Positions 9,217-17,031 of a DNA stretch of 64,000 nucleotides are shown here, in pieces. Source of the stretch: CBDDLD01 sp965230605. GTDB lineage: Bacteria; Bacteroidota; Bacteroidia; Flavobacteriales; Flavobacteriaceae. A model generated the notes under the pieces. The model made no database searches and was not told the origin of the DNA. It was given only the letters and a program-made list of their open reading frames with translations. The stretch covers positions 558,001 to 622,000 of the forward strand of contig CBDDLD010000004.1 of the NCBI GenBank assembly GCA_965230605.1. Reading direction: 5' to 3'. Within the stretch, counting starts at the first letter, position 1. The number at the start of each line of letters is the position of its first letter. Made by a program: the position numbers and the translations under genes.

Positions 9217-9504
9217 CTAAAACTTATTGACTATAAATATAATAGCAATCATGATTGTTGCCAATAAAACCCCTCTTGCTTTATGTTCTTTTTTCTTATT
9301 CAAAAAGTAATAGAAAACAGGCAAATTTAATAATGCTCCTATACTGGCTCTTTTCCCAAGAAATTGTGTTGTAAAAACCTGATTCATGGTTTCTTCTATA
9401 CTAAGTTCTTTGTATAATCCTATTGCTAAAGTGAAAATGGTCACCCCGATGATTGCAGATAGTAATCCTACGATAAAACCAATAATGACATCTTTTCTAA
9501 TCAT
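9217..9504 (-). CDS. Small membrane protein of unknown function between surE and lpxB
   Basis: 95 residues with three hydrophobic segments (about 7-29, 57-67 and 78-93) and a basic loop NKKKEHKARG before the last helix. I recognise no named family. It overlaps the end of surE by 8 nt and is followed by lpxB after 1 nt, so it is translated as part of the operon and is very probably a real gene. The position suggests an envelope-related role, but that is inference only. Confidence 0.8.
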   Translation of the reverse strand: MIRKDVIIGFIVGLLSAIIGVTIFTLAIGLYKELSIEETMNQVFTTQFLGKRASIGALLNLPVFYYFLNKKKEHKARGVLLATIMIAIIFIVNKF

Positions 9505-10273
9505 TTAAATTCCAGGTATTTAAATTCTGAATCGTGTGATGTGCTGTTAGATCAAATTGAACCGGAACTAAAGACACATAGCCATGTTCTAAAGCCCACT
9601 CGTCTGTGTCTTCACCATGATCTAAATTTACAAACTTCCCGCTAAGCCAATAATAGTCTCTTCCCATAGGGTTAGTACGTTTGTCAAACTCTTCTTTCCA
9701 GTTTGCTCTGGCTTGTCGGCACACTTTTATTCCTTTTATCTGAGATTTTTCCAACTTAGGCAAATTCACATTTAGAACTACACCATCTTGTAATCCATGT
9801 TCTAAAACATTTCTCGCTATAGTTTCAACAAAAGGGACACAATGCTCGAAATTAGCATTCCAATTGTAGTCTAAAAGCGAAAAGCCTATGGCAGGAATTC
9901 CTTCTATCCCGGCTTCTAAAGCAGCACTCATGGTTCCAGAATAAATAACATTTATTGAGGAATTAGAGCCGTGATTAATACCGGAAACACAAAGATCAGG
10001 TCTGCGGTCTAAAATCTCATTAACGGCAAGTTTGACACAATCTGCAGGTGTGCCGGAACAACTATATTCTACTTGCTCACCATCGTCGATGATGACCTTT
10101 TCAACATATAGCGTGGAATTAATAGTAATGGCATGTCCCATGCCGCTTTGAGGACTGTCAGGTGCTACAACAACAACATCACCAAGTGTTCTCATAACAC
10201 GAATTAATGTGCGTATACCCGGTGCGGTAATACCATCGTCATTGGTGACCAGAATCAATGGTCTCTTAGACAT
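9497..10273 (-). CDS. surE: 5'/3'-nucleotidase SurE
   Basis: 258 residues, typical SurE length. The N-terminal metal site LVTNDDGITAPGI has Asp12-Asp13, and further ligand regions appear as PDSPQSGMGHA, CSGTPADCVKLA and SGINHGSN. The enzyme removes phosphate from nucleoside monophosphates and short polyphosphates in the cytoplasm. It is the first gene of the minus-strand operon continuing into lpxB and comEC; the stop overlaps the start of the small membrane protein gene by 8 nt. Confidence 0.97.
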   Translation of the reverse strand: MSKRPLILVTNDDGITAPGIRTLIRVMRTLGDVVVVAPDSPQSGMGHAITINSTLYVEKVIIDDGEQVEYSCSGTPADCVKLAVNEILDRRPDLCVSGINHGSNSSINVIYSGTMSAALEAGIEGIPAIGFSLLDYNWNANFEHCVPFVETIARNVLEHGLQDGVVLNVNLPKLEKSQIKGIKVCRQARANWKEEFDKRTNPMGRDYYWLSGKFVNLDHGEDTDEWALEHGYVSLVPVQFDLTAHHTIQNLNTWNLND

Positions 10274-10440
10274 AATAAATTACAAATTTTAAGTGAAGCT
10301 AAAATACTAAAATACTAGCTAAGTTTCTTTATGAATGCCTTTAACAAAAAATTAGTGCTGTGTTTTTTTATGGCACGATTTTTTCTTCTATTTTAGTAAA
10401 AAATAAGTGCGCCTATATAACGTACAAAATCAACAGATTA

Positions 10441-12558
10441 ATGAAAGGGAATTATAAATTTTTATTGTTGGCACTTCTTATTGCATTTGCCTCATGCAGT
10501 TTCACTACTAAAACATTTAATGATCCGGACAAAGACAAGCTTCTAATACAATTAATAACCTATGTATTAGAACAAGGTCACTTTGAACCTAAGGATCTTA
10601 CGGACGATTTTTCGAATAAAGTTTTCGAAGATTACTTACAACAACTCGATCCATTTAAGAGATATTTCTATCAGTCTGATATCAAAGAATTCAGTGCGTA
10701 CAAAGATGATATAGATGATCAGATTAAAGCTTATGACATTACATTTTTTAATCTTACACATCAACGTCTTTTAGAGCGTATAGAAGAATCTAAAAAGATA
10801 TATGCAGATATATTAGAGAAACCTTTTGACTTTAGTAAAAATGAAGACTTCTCTTCAGATTATGAGAATTTAGGCTATGTCAGAAGTAAAAAACAAATGA
10901 AAGAGCGTTGGAGAAAACAACTCAAGTTCTCTACAATTGCTAATTATGATGATGCTATTACTCAAAATGAAGATGCAGAAAACGTAAAATCTAAAAAGCA
11001 ATTAGAGAAAGATGCTAGAGAAGCTACACTTCGATCTCTAAATGAATTATATGACTTTATAGACGATAGAAGAAGAAAAGATTGGTTTGCAGTCTACATC
11101 AATGCTATTGTTGAAGAGTTTGACCCACATACATTCTATTTTGCTCCGGAAGATAAAGAACGCTTCGATGTTAGAATGTCAGGGAAGTTTGAAGGTATTG
11201 GTGCAAGACTTCAAAAACGAATGGACGCTATTTTAGTTAATGAAATTATTAGCGGAGGACCAGCATGGAGACAGAACGAGCTACAAGTAGGAGATCAAAT
11301 CCTTAAGGTGAAGCAAGAAGATGAAGAAGAACCGGTTAATGTAGTTGGAATGCGACTAGATGATGCTATAAAATTCATAAAAGGACCAAAAGGTACTAAA
11401 GTAACCTTAACGCTTAAGAAAGTAGACGGTACAGTAGAAGACCTCACAATCACCAGAGATGTTGTAGAACTAGAAGAAACCTATGCTAAGTCATCAACGG
11501 TTATTAAAGATGATAAAACCTATGGAGTTATCAACCTGCCCGGCTTCTATGTGAATTTTGATGACTACAATAAGCGAAATGCTGCTACCGATGTAAAGAA
11601 AGAAATTATACGTCTAAAAGAAGAAGGTGTAGAAGGTTTGGTGTTAGACTTGAGAAACAATGGTGGAGGATCTCTGCAAACCGTTGTTGATATGGTTGGA
11701 CTGTTCATCAAAGAGGGACCAGTAGTTCAGGTAAAAACAACAGGAGAGCCTAAAGAAGTCTTAAAAGATAAAGATAAGTCTATTGTATGGGATGGGCCAT
11801 TAGTGATCTTAGTGAACGAATTATCAGCATCAGCCTCTGAAATACTGGCTGCAGCTATGCAAGATTACAAGCGTGCTATTATCATAGGAAGCAAACAAAC
11901 TTATGGTAAAGGGACTGTTCAAAATATTTTAGATTTAAACAGAATGGTGCGAAATAATTCTAATGGAGACATGGGAGCTCTAAAATTTACAACGCAGAAG
12001 TATTACAGAATTAATGGAGGTTCTACACAGCTAAAAGGCGTAACCAGTGATATTGTTGTTCCAGACCGCTACAAGTATATTGGTGTCGGAGAGAGAACAT
12101 ACGATAGCCCTCTAGCTTGGGATAAGATTGATGCTGCAAACTATGAAGTTTGGGATAGTTATTTTGATTATGAATCTACAATTGAGAAAAGTAGAGCACG
12201 TATGGCTAATAACGAGCAGTTGAGACTTATTGACGAGAATGCAAAATGGATCAATAATATAAGAGAGAATAATACATACTCATTAAATTATGATACCTAT
12301 AAAAAGCGATTAGAGTTAAATGAAGAAGAAGCTAAGCGTTTCGAAAAGATTGCTGATTACAAAACCAATCTTACATTTAAATCATTGCCTTATGAGTATG
12401 AACTCATGTCGCAAGATTCAATTCTTAAGCAAAAAAGAGAACGTTGGCATCTGAGTTTAAGTAAAGATGTATATGTAGAAGAAGCATTAAATGTGCTTAA
12501 CGACCTTAAAATGACTTATGGTATTAAGAAGGTTGCGACTACTACAGTAAAAGACTAA
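10441..12558 (+). CDS. prc: Carboxy-terminal (tail-specific) processing protease, lipoprotein
   Basis: The ATG at 10441 is preferred over the in-frame ATG at 10360 because it starts a lipoprotein signal (MKGNYKFLLLALLIAFASCSF). The 705-residue product has the N-terminal Tsp helical domain, a PDZ domain (about 245-335) and the S41 protease core. The catalytic dyad is Ser464 in LSASASEILAAA and Lys490 in TYGKGTVQ, with a C-terminal DUF3340-like region. Prc cleaves unstructured C-termini of periplasmic and envelope proteins. It is divergent from surE and followed 11 nt later by an ABC permease. Confidence 0.93.
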   Translation: MKGNYKFLLLALLIAFASCSFTTKTFNDPDKDKLLIQLITYVLEQGHFEPKDLTDDFSNKVFEDYLQQLDPFKRYFYQSDIKEFSAYKDDIDDQIKAYDITFFNLTHQRLLERIEESKKIYADILEKPFDFSKNEDFSSDYENLGYVRSKKQMKERWRKQLKFSTIANYDDAITQNEDAENVKSKKQLEKDAREATLRSLNELYDFIDDRRRKDWFAVYINAIVEEFDPHTFYFAPEDKERFDVRMSGKFEGIGARLQKRMDAILVNEIISGGPAWRQNELQVGDQILKVKQEDEEEPVNVVGMRLDDAIKFIKGPKGTKVTLTLKKVDGTVEDLTITRDVVELEETYAKSSTVIKDDKTYGVINLPGFYVNFDDYNKRNAATDVKKEIIRLKEEGVEGLVLDLRNNGGGSLQTVVDMVGLFIKEGPVVQVKTTGEPKEVLKDKDKSIVWDGPLVILVNELSASASEILAAAMQDYKRAIIIGSKQTYGKGTVQNILDLNRMVRNNSNGDMGALKFTTQKYYRINGGSTQLKGVTSDIVVPDRYKYIGVGERTYDSPLAWDKIDAANYEVWDSYFDYESTIEKSRARMANNEQLRLIDENAKWINNIRENNTYSLNYDTYKKRLELNEEEAKRFEKIADYKTNLTFKSLPYEYELMSQDSILKQKRERWHLSLSKDVYVEEALNVLNDLKMTYGIKKVATTTVKD

Positions 12559-12569
12559 GCACGGCTTTA

Positions 12570-13661
12570 ATGAGTAAGAAAAACTCACTTACAGCATTAG
12601 CGCTTCAAAAATTCAAAAAGAATTTTTGGGGCGTTTTTAGTTTCAGTATCATCATACTTATAGGTCTGATATCAATATTCGCTTATATAATTGCTCCTGA
12701 TGCTTCTAAGAATGCCAATCAAATGCATTTGTCAATTCATTCTAAGAAGCCTGGTTTTGAAACAAAAATGTTGACTATTCCCTCTACCGTTAAGGCCGAT
12801 CAATCTAAATTATCAGAGTGGTTTTTTGGGATGTCTAACACAGATACTGAAATCCCAATTCAATCTTACGAACAGCAGGGTAATACGTTGTATTATGTTG
12901 AATATGCATCAGATGGTATCAACGGGCAAAGAAAACCCATAACTATTGATAAGTTTCCGAATAAAGACTTTCAGAGTTATATAAGCGATAGAAAGTTTGT
13001 TCTAGGAACCGATAAGTACGGAAGAGATCTTTTAAGTAGAGTTTTAATAGGATCAAGAATTTCATTTTTTATCGGTTTCGTGGCCGTTTTTATTTCCTTA
13101 TTAATAGGTGTTTTTATGGGGAGCATAGCCGGATATTTCGGTGGCAAAATTGATGCCTTCATAATGTGGATTATTAATATTACCTGGTCAATTCCAACAT
13201 TATTACTGGTTATAGCAATCACACTGGTTCTTGGAAAAGGATTCTGGCAAGTGTTTATTGCTGTGGGCTTAACAATGTGGGTAGAAGTAGCTAGAGTAGT
13301 AAGAGGACAAATCATTAGCGTGAAAGAAATGCAATATGTAACTGCGGCTAGGGCTCTTGGCTATACCGATTATAGAATCATTACAAAACACATTTTACCA
13401 AATGTGTTTGGACCATTAATTGTGATTTCTGCTGCTAATTTTGCAGCAGCAATACTTATAGAAAGCGGACTCAGTTTTTTAGGGATAGGAGCGCAGCCTC
13501 CTATGGCAAGTTGGGGGGCAATGATTAAAGATCATTACAATTATATTATTCTTGGGAAGCCTTATTTGGCTATGGTTCCCGGAATTTGTATTATGGTTTT
13601 GGTTATGGCTTTTATGCTAATGGGGAATGCCCTTAGAGAAGCTTTAGATGTTAAGAGTTAA
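12570..13661 (+). CDS. ABC transporter permease, DppC/OppC type
   Basis: 363 residues. One N-terminal transmembrane helix (about 18-40), an unusually long extracytoplasmic insert (about 45-145), then five helices with the binding-protein-dependent permease domain. The EAA-type cytoplasmic loop is visible as YVTAARALGYTDYRIITKHILPN cut by helices, and VLGTDKYGRDLLSR precedes helix 2. Such permeases import oligopeptides or related substrates at the inner membrane. No partner permease, ATPase or binding protein is nearby, so the complex must be completed elsewhere. It follows the protease gene by 11 nt and overlaps the convergent engB stop by 11 nt. Confidence 0.9.
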   Translation: MSKKNSLTALALQKFKKNFWGVFSFSIIILIGLISIFAYIIAPDASKNANQMHLSIHSKKPGFETKMLTIPSTVKADQSKLSEWFFGMSNTDTEIPIQSYEQQGNTLYYVEYASDGINGQRKPITIDKFPNKDFQSYISDRKFVLGTDKYGRDLLSRVLIGSRISFFIGFVAVFISLLIGVFMGSIAGYFGGKIDAFIMWIINITWSIPTLLLVIAITLVLGKGFWQVFIAVGLTMWVEVARVVRGQIISVKEMQYVTAARALGYTDYRIITKHILPNVFGPLIVISAANFAAAILIESGLSFLGIGAQPPMASWGAMIKDHYNYIILGKPYLAMVPGICIMVLVMAFMLMGNALREALDVKS

Positions 13662-14274
13662 CATTTCCTCTTAATGCATTAATTTCAGTATTAGTATCAT
13701 CAATAAATTGCAATACCTCGTCTCTTCCAATAGATTTAGAAGATGATGTTATAAAGTACTGAGGTAATTCTTCCCAATAGTCTAAAAGCACATTGCAATA
13801 ATCTTCAATATGTCGTGTAATAGCATTAGGTTTTAGCTTATCTGCTTTAGTAAAGATGATAGAAAAAGGAATTTGTTTCTCACCTAAATAGTTCATGAAA
13901 TCCAAATCTATTGGTTGAGGTTTATGACGAATATCTATTAAAACAAAAGCAGATATTAATTGCTTACGTTGTTCAAAATAATTAGTGATAAATTTTTGAA
14001 ATTTCTTTTTTGAAGATTTAGATACTCTGGCATAACCATAACCGGGCAAATCAACAAGGTACCAATTGTTGTTAATGATGAAATGATTGATTAATTGAGT
14101 TTTTCCTGGTCTACCTGAAGTTTTTGCTAAGCTTTTTCTTGAAGTCAACATATTGATAAGGGACGACTTTCCAACATTACTTCGACCGATAAAGGCATAT
14201 TCTGGCAATAAGTTTTTTGGGCATTTAGATACCTCAGAATTACTCATTACGAATTCAGCAGATTTTATTTTCAT
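13651..14274 (-). CDS. engB: Ribosome-biogenesis GTPase EngB/YsxC
   Basis: 207 residues, normal for the small TRAFAC GTPase EngB (YihA/YsxC), which acts in assembly of the large ribosomal subunit. G1 is G30-RSNVGK-S37, G3 is DLPGYG, G4 is TKAD (IIFTKADKL) and G5 is a TSS segment. It lies 21 nt behind the hydrolase gene and is probably co-transcribed with it; the 3' end overlaps the convergent ABC permease gene by 11 nt. Confidence 0.97.
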   Translation of the reverse strand: MKIKSAEFVMSNSEVSKCPKNLLPEYAFIGRSNVGKSSLINMLTSRKSLAKTSGRPGKTQLINHFIINNNWYLVDLPGYGYARVSKSSKKKFQKFITNYFEQRKQLISAFVLIDIRHKPQPIDLDFMNYLGEKQIPFSIIFTKADKLKPNAITRHIEDYCNVLLDYWEELPQYFITSSSKSIGRDEVLQFIDDTNTEINALRGNVNS

Positions 14275-14295
14275 AAAACTAGAAGTATTGGTAGA

Positions 14296-15060
14296 TTAAA
14301 ACCCTCTGTCTTTCAACCAAGCATTTAAGATAATATTAAATTGCTCTGGATGCTCCATCATTGCGGCATGCCCACATTTATCGATCCAAAAAAGGTCTGA
14401 ATCTGGCAATAACTCATGAAACTCTTCTGCAACTTCCGGAGGTGTAACAGTATCGTTCTTTCCCCATATAATACACGTCGGTGTTTGCATTTTTGGAAGA
14501 TCTTTTGCCATATTATGTCTTATGGCACTTTTAGCTATAGCAAGTGTTTTAACAAGCTTGTTTCTGTCATTTACAGTAGCGTATACTTCATCTATGATCT
14601 CTTTTGTGGCAACTTCAGGATCGTAAAAAACATCCTGTGCTTTCTTTTTTATAACCTCATAATCACTTCGCTTGGTATAACCACTACCCATAGCACTTTC
14701 ATATAAGCCGGAACTACCTGTAATTACTAGGGCTTTTACTTTTTCAGGGTATAATTTTGTGTGGTACAATCCGATGTGTCCTCCTAAAGAATTTCCTAAT
14801 AATATCACATCGTCAAATCCTTTAAAATCAATGAAGTCCTTAAGGTAATTGGCAAAGCTTTTGACGTTAGTTTTTAACAAAGACATGGTGTAGATAGGAA
14901 GTTCAGGTATCACAATCTTGTAACCATTAGAACCAAAATGATTGGTGACAGCATCAAAATTACTCAATCCACCCATCAAACCGTGTAGCACTATTATTGG
15001 AGTGCCTTCACCTACTTCTATGTAACTGTATTCCTTTTCTCTTTTTAAAAGGTGTGCCAT
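14296..15060 (-). CDS. Alpha/beta-hydrolase fold protein
   Basis: 254 residues with a complete triad: nucleophile Ser91 in LLGNSLGGHIG, Asp203 in WGKNDTVTPP and His231 in DKCGHAAMMEHP. The HGLMGG oxyanion segment follows the first strand. No signal peptide, so the enzyme is cytoplasmic; the substrate cannot be predicted (ester or lactone hydrolase, or haloperoxidase-like). It is the first gene of a two-gene unit with engB, driven by a good TAnnTTTG promoter at 15090-15118, and diverges from the dcw cluster. Confidence 0.9.
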   Translation of the reverse strand: MAHLLKREKEYSYIEVGEGTPIIVLHGLMGGLSNFDAVTNHFGSNGYKIVIPELPIYTMSLLKTNVKSFANYLKDFIDFKGFDDVILLGNSLGGHIGLYHTKLYPEKVKALVITGSSGLYESAMGSGYTKRSDYEVIKKKAQDVFYDPEVATKEIIDEVYATVNDRNKLVKTLAIAKSAIRHNMAKDLPKMQTPTCIIWGKNDTVTPPEVAEEFHELLPDSDLFWIDKCGHAAMMEHPEQFNIILNAWLKDRGF

Positions 15061-15089
15061 ATATTGAGTTAATGCTTTGTCTTAAAAAA

Positions 15090-15118
15090 CAAATATAACT
15101 AAATCCTTTAGAATTCAA
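15090..15118 (-). promoter_or_regulatory. Bacteroidota-type promoter for hydrolase-engB
   Basis: Read on the minus strand: TTG (15118-15116), 18 nt, then TATATTTG (15097-15090), matching the -33 TTG / -7 TAnnTTTG pattern of the flavobacterial primary sigma factor. The start codon at 15060 is about 30 nt downstream. Confidence 0.65.
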
Positions 15119-15275
15119 GTGTATTATTTAACCTGCCTTTCTGCACACTTTAATAACTGTTTCATATTAAATTTTTTATGCCACAAACACGCTCAGTTTT
15201 GAGCTATTTATAACAACTGTAGAGGATTATCTAATTGTTAATAATTAGAATGAAATGGGAAATTTATTAACAAAA

Positions 15276-15319
15276 GTGGTAAATAGTGGTAAAAAGTGGA
15301 TATTTTTTCAATATATTTG
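15276..15319 (+). promoter_or_regulatory. MraZ operator (three GTGG boxes at 10-bp period) and dcw promoter -7 box
   Basis: Three direct repeats of AGTGG carry GTGG at 15276-15279, 15286-15289 and 15296-15299, exactly one helical turn apart. This is the layout of known MraZ-binding sites (repeated TGGG or AAAGTG units ahead of mraZ). A perfect TATATTTG -7 box follows at 15312-15319, so bound MraZ would cover the -33 region. I infer autorepression of the whole cluster. Confidence 0.75.
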
Positions 15320-15358
15320 ATTTTAATATCGTCAGAAATCTAAATCAACAACGTCAGG

Positions 15359-15829
15359 TTGAATTCATTAATAGGAACATACGAGTGTAAAGCGGATGCA
15401 AAAGGCAGATTAATGCTGCCTTCTGTTTTGAAGAAGCAATTGTCTGCTGTTCTTCAAGATGGATTTGTGTTAAAGCGTGCTGTTTTTCAACCTTGCCTGG
15501 AATTGTATCCTATGCATGAGTGGAATAATGTCATGCAAAAGGTGAATAAACTCAATCGTTTCAAGAAGAAGAATAATGACTTTATAAGACGGTTTACTGC
15601 GGGAGTGAAAATTATTGAAGTGGATAGCGCAGGAAGATTATTAATTCCTAAAGACCTGATTGCGTTTTCAGGAATTTCAAAACATGTAGTTCTGGCCTCA
15701 GCTGTAAATATCATTGAGGTATGGGATAAAGACAAATATGAAAAAGCTATTGATGACGCAACTATAGATTTTGCGGAATTAGCTGAAGAAGTAATGGGAC
15801 AAGATGGAGATGACGATGGAATATCATAA
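15359..15829 (+). CDS. mraZ: Transcriptional regulator / division protein MraZ
   Basis: 156 residues, the usual MraZ length, with two SpoVT-AbrB-like DNA-binding halves (GTYECKADAKGRLMLP near the start; IIEVDSAGRLLIPKDL around residue 85). It forms ring-shaped oligomers that bind repeated boxes in its own promoter and regulates the dcw genes. The start is a TTG at 15359, giving the canonical N-terminus. It is the first gene of the cluster and overlaps rsmH. Three GTGG boxes lie 60-83 nt upstream. Confidence 0.96.
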   Translation: MNSLIGTYECKADAKGRLMLPSVLKKQLSAVLQDGFVLKRAVFQPCLELYPMHEWNNVMQKVNKLNRFKKKNNDFIRRFTAGVKIIEVDSAGRLLIPKDLIAFSGISKHVVLASAVNIIEVWDKDKYEKAIDDATIDFAELAEEVMGQDGDDDGIS

Positions 15830-16712
15830 TCCGGTACTACTCAACGAAACAGTCGATGGGTTAAATATTAAGCCCGATGGGATATATGTGGATGTCACTT
15901 TTGGTGGCGGAGGGCATAGTAGAGAGATATTAAAACGCCTAGGAAAAGAAGGGAAGCTGTATGCTTTTGATCAAGATAAGGATGCTATAGACAATGCTAT
16001 TGATGATGAGCGATTTGTATTGATCAATGAAAATTTTAGATATGTAAAACGATTTCTGAGGTTTTACGGTGTAAAGAAAGTAGATGGCATATTAGCTGAT
16101 TTTGGAGTATCGTCACATCAATTCGATGTTGCAGAGCGAGGGTTTTCTACACGATTTGAAGCAGATTTGGATATGAGAATGGATCAGGAGAGTTCATTAT
16201 CTGCTTTTGAAGTTGTTAATAATTATACTGAAGCGCAATTGAAAAACGTTTTTCTTCAATATGGGGAACTTAGACAAGCTCCTGCTATGGCAAGAGTAAT
16301 TGTTGCTGAACGTACCAAAGACGAGATAAGAACAAGCGAGCAATTAAAAGCAATACTTAAACGCTTTCTTCAACATAGAAAAGAACACAAGATATTAGCT
16401 CAGATTTATCAAGCTATACGTATCGAAGTTAACCAGGAGATCGAGGTGCTTAAAGAATTACTTCTACAAGTGCCAGAGCTATTGAAGCCAGAAGGTCGTA
16501 TGAGTTTTATTTCCTACCACTCATTAGAAGACCGTTTGGTGAAACGCTTTATTAGAAATGGTATGTTCGAAGGTGAACCAGAGCGTGACATGTATGGCAA
16601 TTTTGAAGTGCCGCTTAAAAAGGTAGGAAACCTTATTATACCAACCCAAGAAGAAATAAAAGTAAACAACAGAGCTAGAAGCGCCAAGCTGAGAGTGGCG
16701 GAAAAGCTATGA
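15816..16712 (+). CDS. rsmH: 16S rRNA (cytosine1402-N4)-methyltransferase
   Basis: About 298 residues from the ATG at 15816 (MEYHNPVLLNETV, the usual family N-terminus); in-frame ATGs at 15804 and 15810 are possible alternatives. RsmH (MraW) methylates C1402 in the ribosomal decoding centre using S-adenosylmethionine. The SAM-binding VDVTFGGGGHS and DFGVSSHQFD motifs and the C-terminal SYHSLEDRLVKRF are all present. It overlaps the end of mraZ and its stop overlaps the ftsL start by 4 nt, implying translational coupling. Confidence 0.97.
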   Translation: MEYHNPVLLNETVDGLNIKPDGIYVDVTFGGGGHSREILKRLGKEGKLYAFDQDKDAIDNAIDDERFVLINENFRYVKRFLRFYGVKKVDGILADFGVSSHQFDVAERGFSTRFEADLDMRMDQESSLSAFEVVNNYTEAQLKNVFLQYGELRQAPAMARVIVAERTKDEIRTSEQLKAILKRFLQHRKEHKILAQIYQAIRIEVNQEIEVLKELLLQVPELLKPEGRMSFISYHSLEDRLVKRFIRNGMFEGEPERDMYGNFEVPLKKVGNLIIPTQEEIKVNNRARSAKLRVAEKL

Positions 16713-17029
16713 AGAAGAATATATACAGCATATTAAGAGGTAAGTTCCTTATTAGTGATGATTCGTTTAAAAATTGGCGAGTGATCATTTTCATATCTGT
16801 ACTGGCTATTGTTATGATAGCCAGCTCTCATAGTGCAGACAAGAAGGTGCACGAAATAGCAAGGTTGAACAATGAAGTAAAAGAATTAAGATCGGCCTTT
16901 GTTGATGGAAGATCAAAATTAATGCGATTAAAAATGGAGTCCACTATCATTAAGAAAGTAGAATCTAAAGGCATAGTTATTTCCGAGATCCCTCCTAAGA
17001 AGATTAAAATCAAATCCCAAGAGCAGTAA
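16709..17029 (+). CDS. ftsL: FtsL-like division protein
   Basis: 106 residues: a short cytoplasmic N-terminus, one transmembrane helix (about 26-45) and an extracytoplasmic segment rich in heptad-like Lys, Glu and Leu positions (about 48-90), fitting the bitopic coiled-coil FtsL. Sequence identity in FtsL is always low, so the call rests on topology and on its position between rsmH and ftsI. It overlaps rsmH by 4 nt and ends 2 nt before ftsI. FtsL recruits and activates the septal synthase FtsWI. Confidence 0.8.
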   Translation: MKKNIYSILRGKFLISDDSFKNWRVIIFISVLAIVMIASSHSADKKVHEIARLNNEVKELRSAFVDGRSKLMRLKMESTIIKKVESKGIVISEIPPKKIKIKSQEQ

Positions 17030-17031
17030 GC

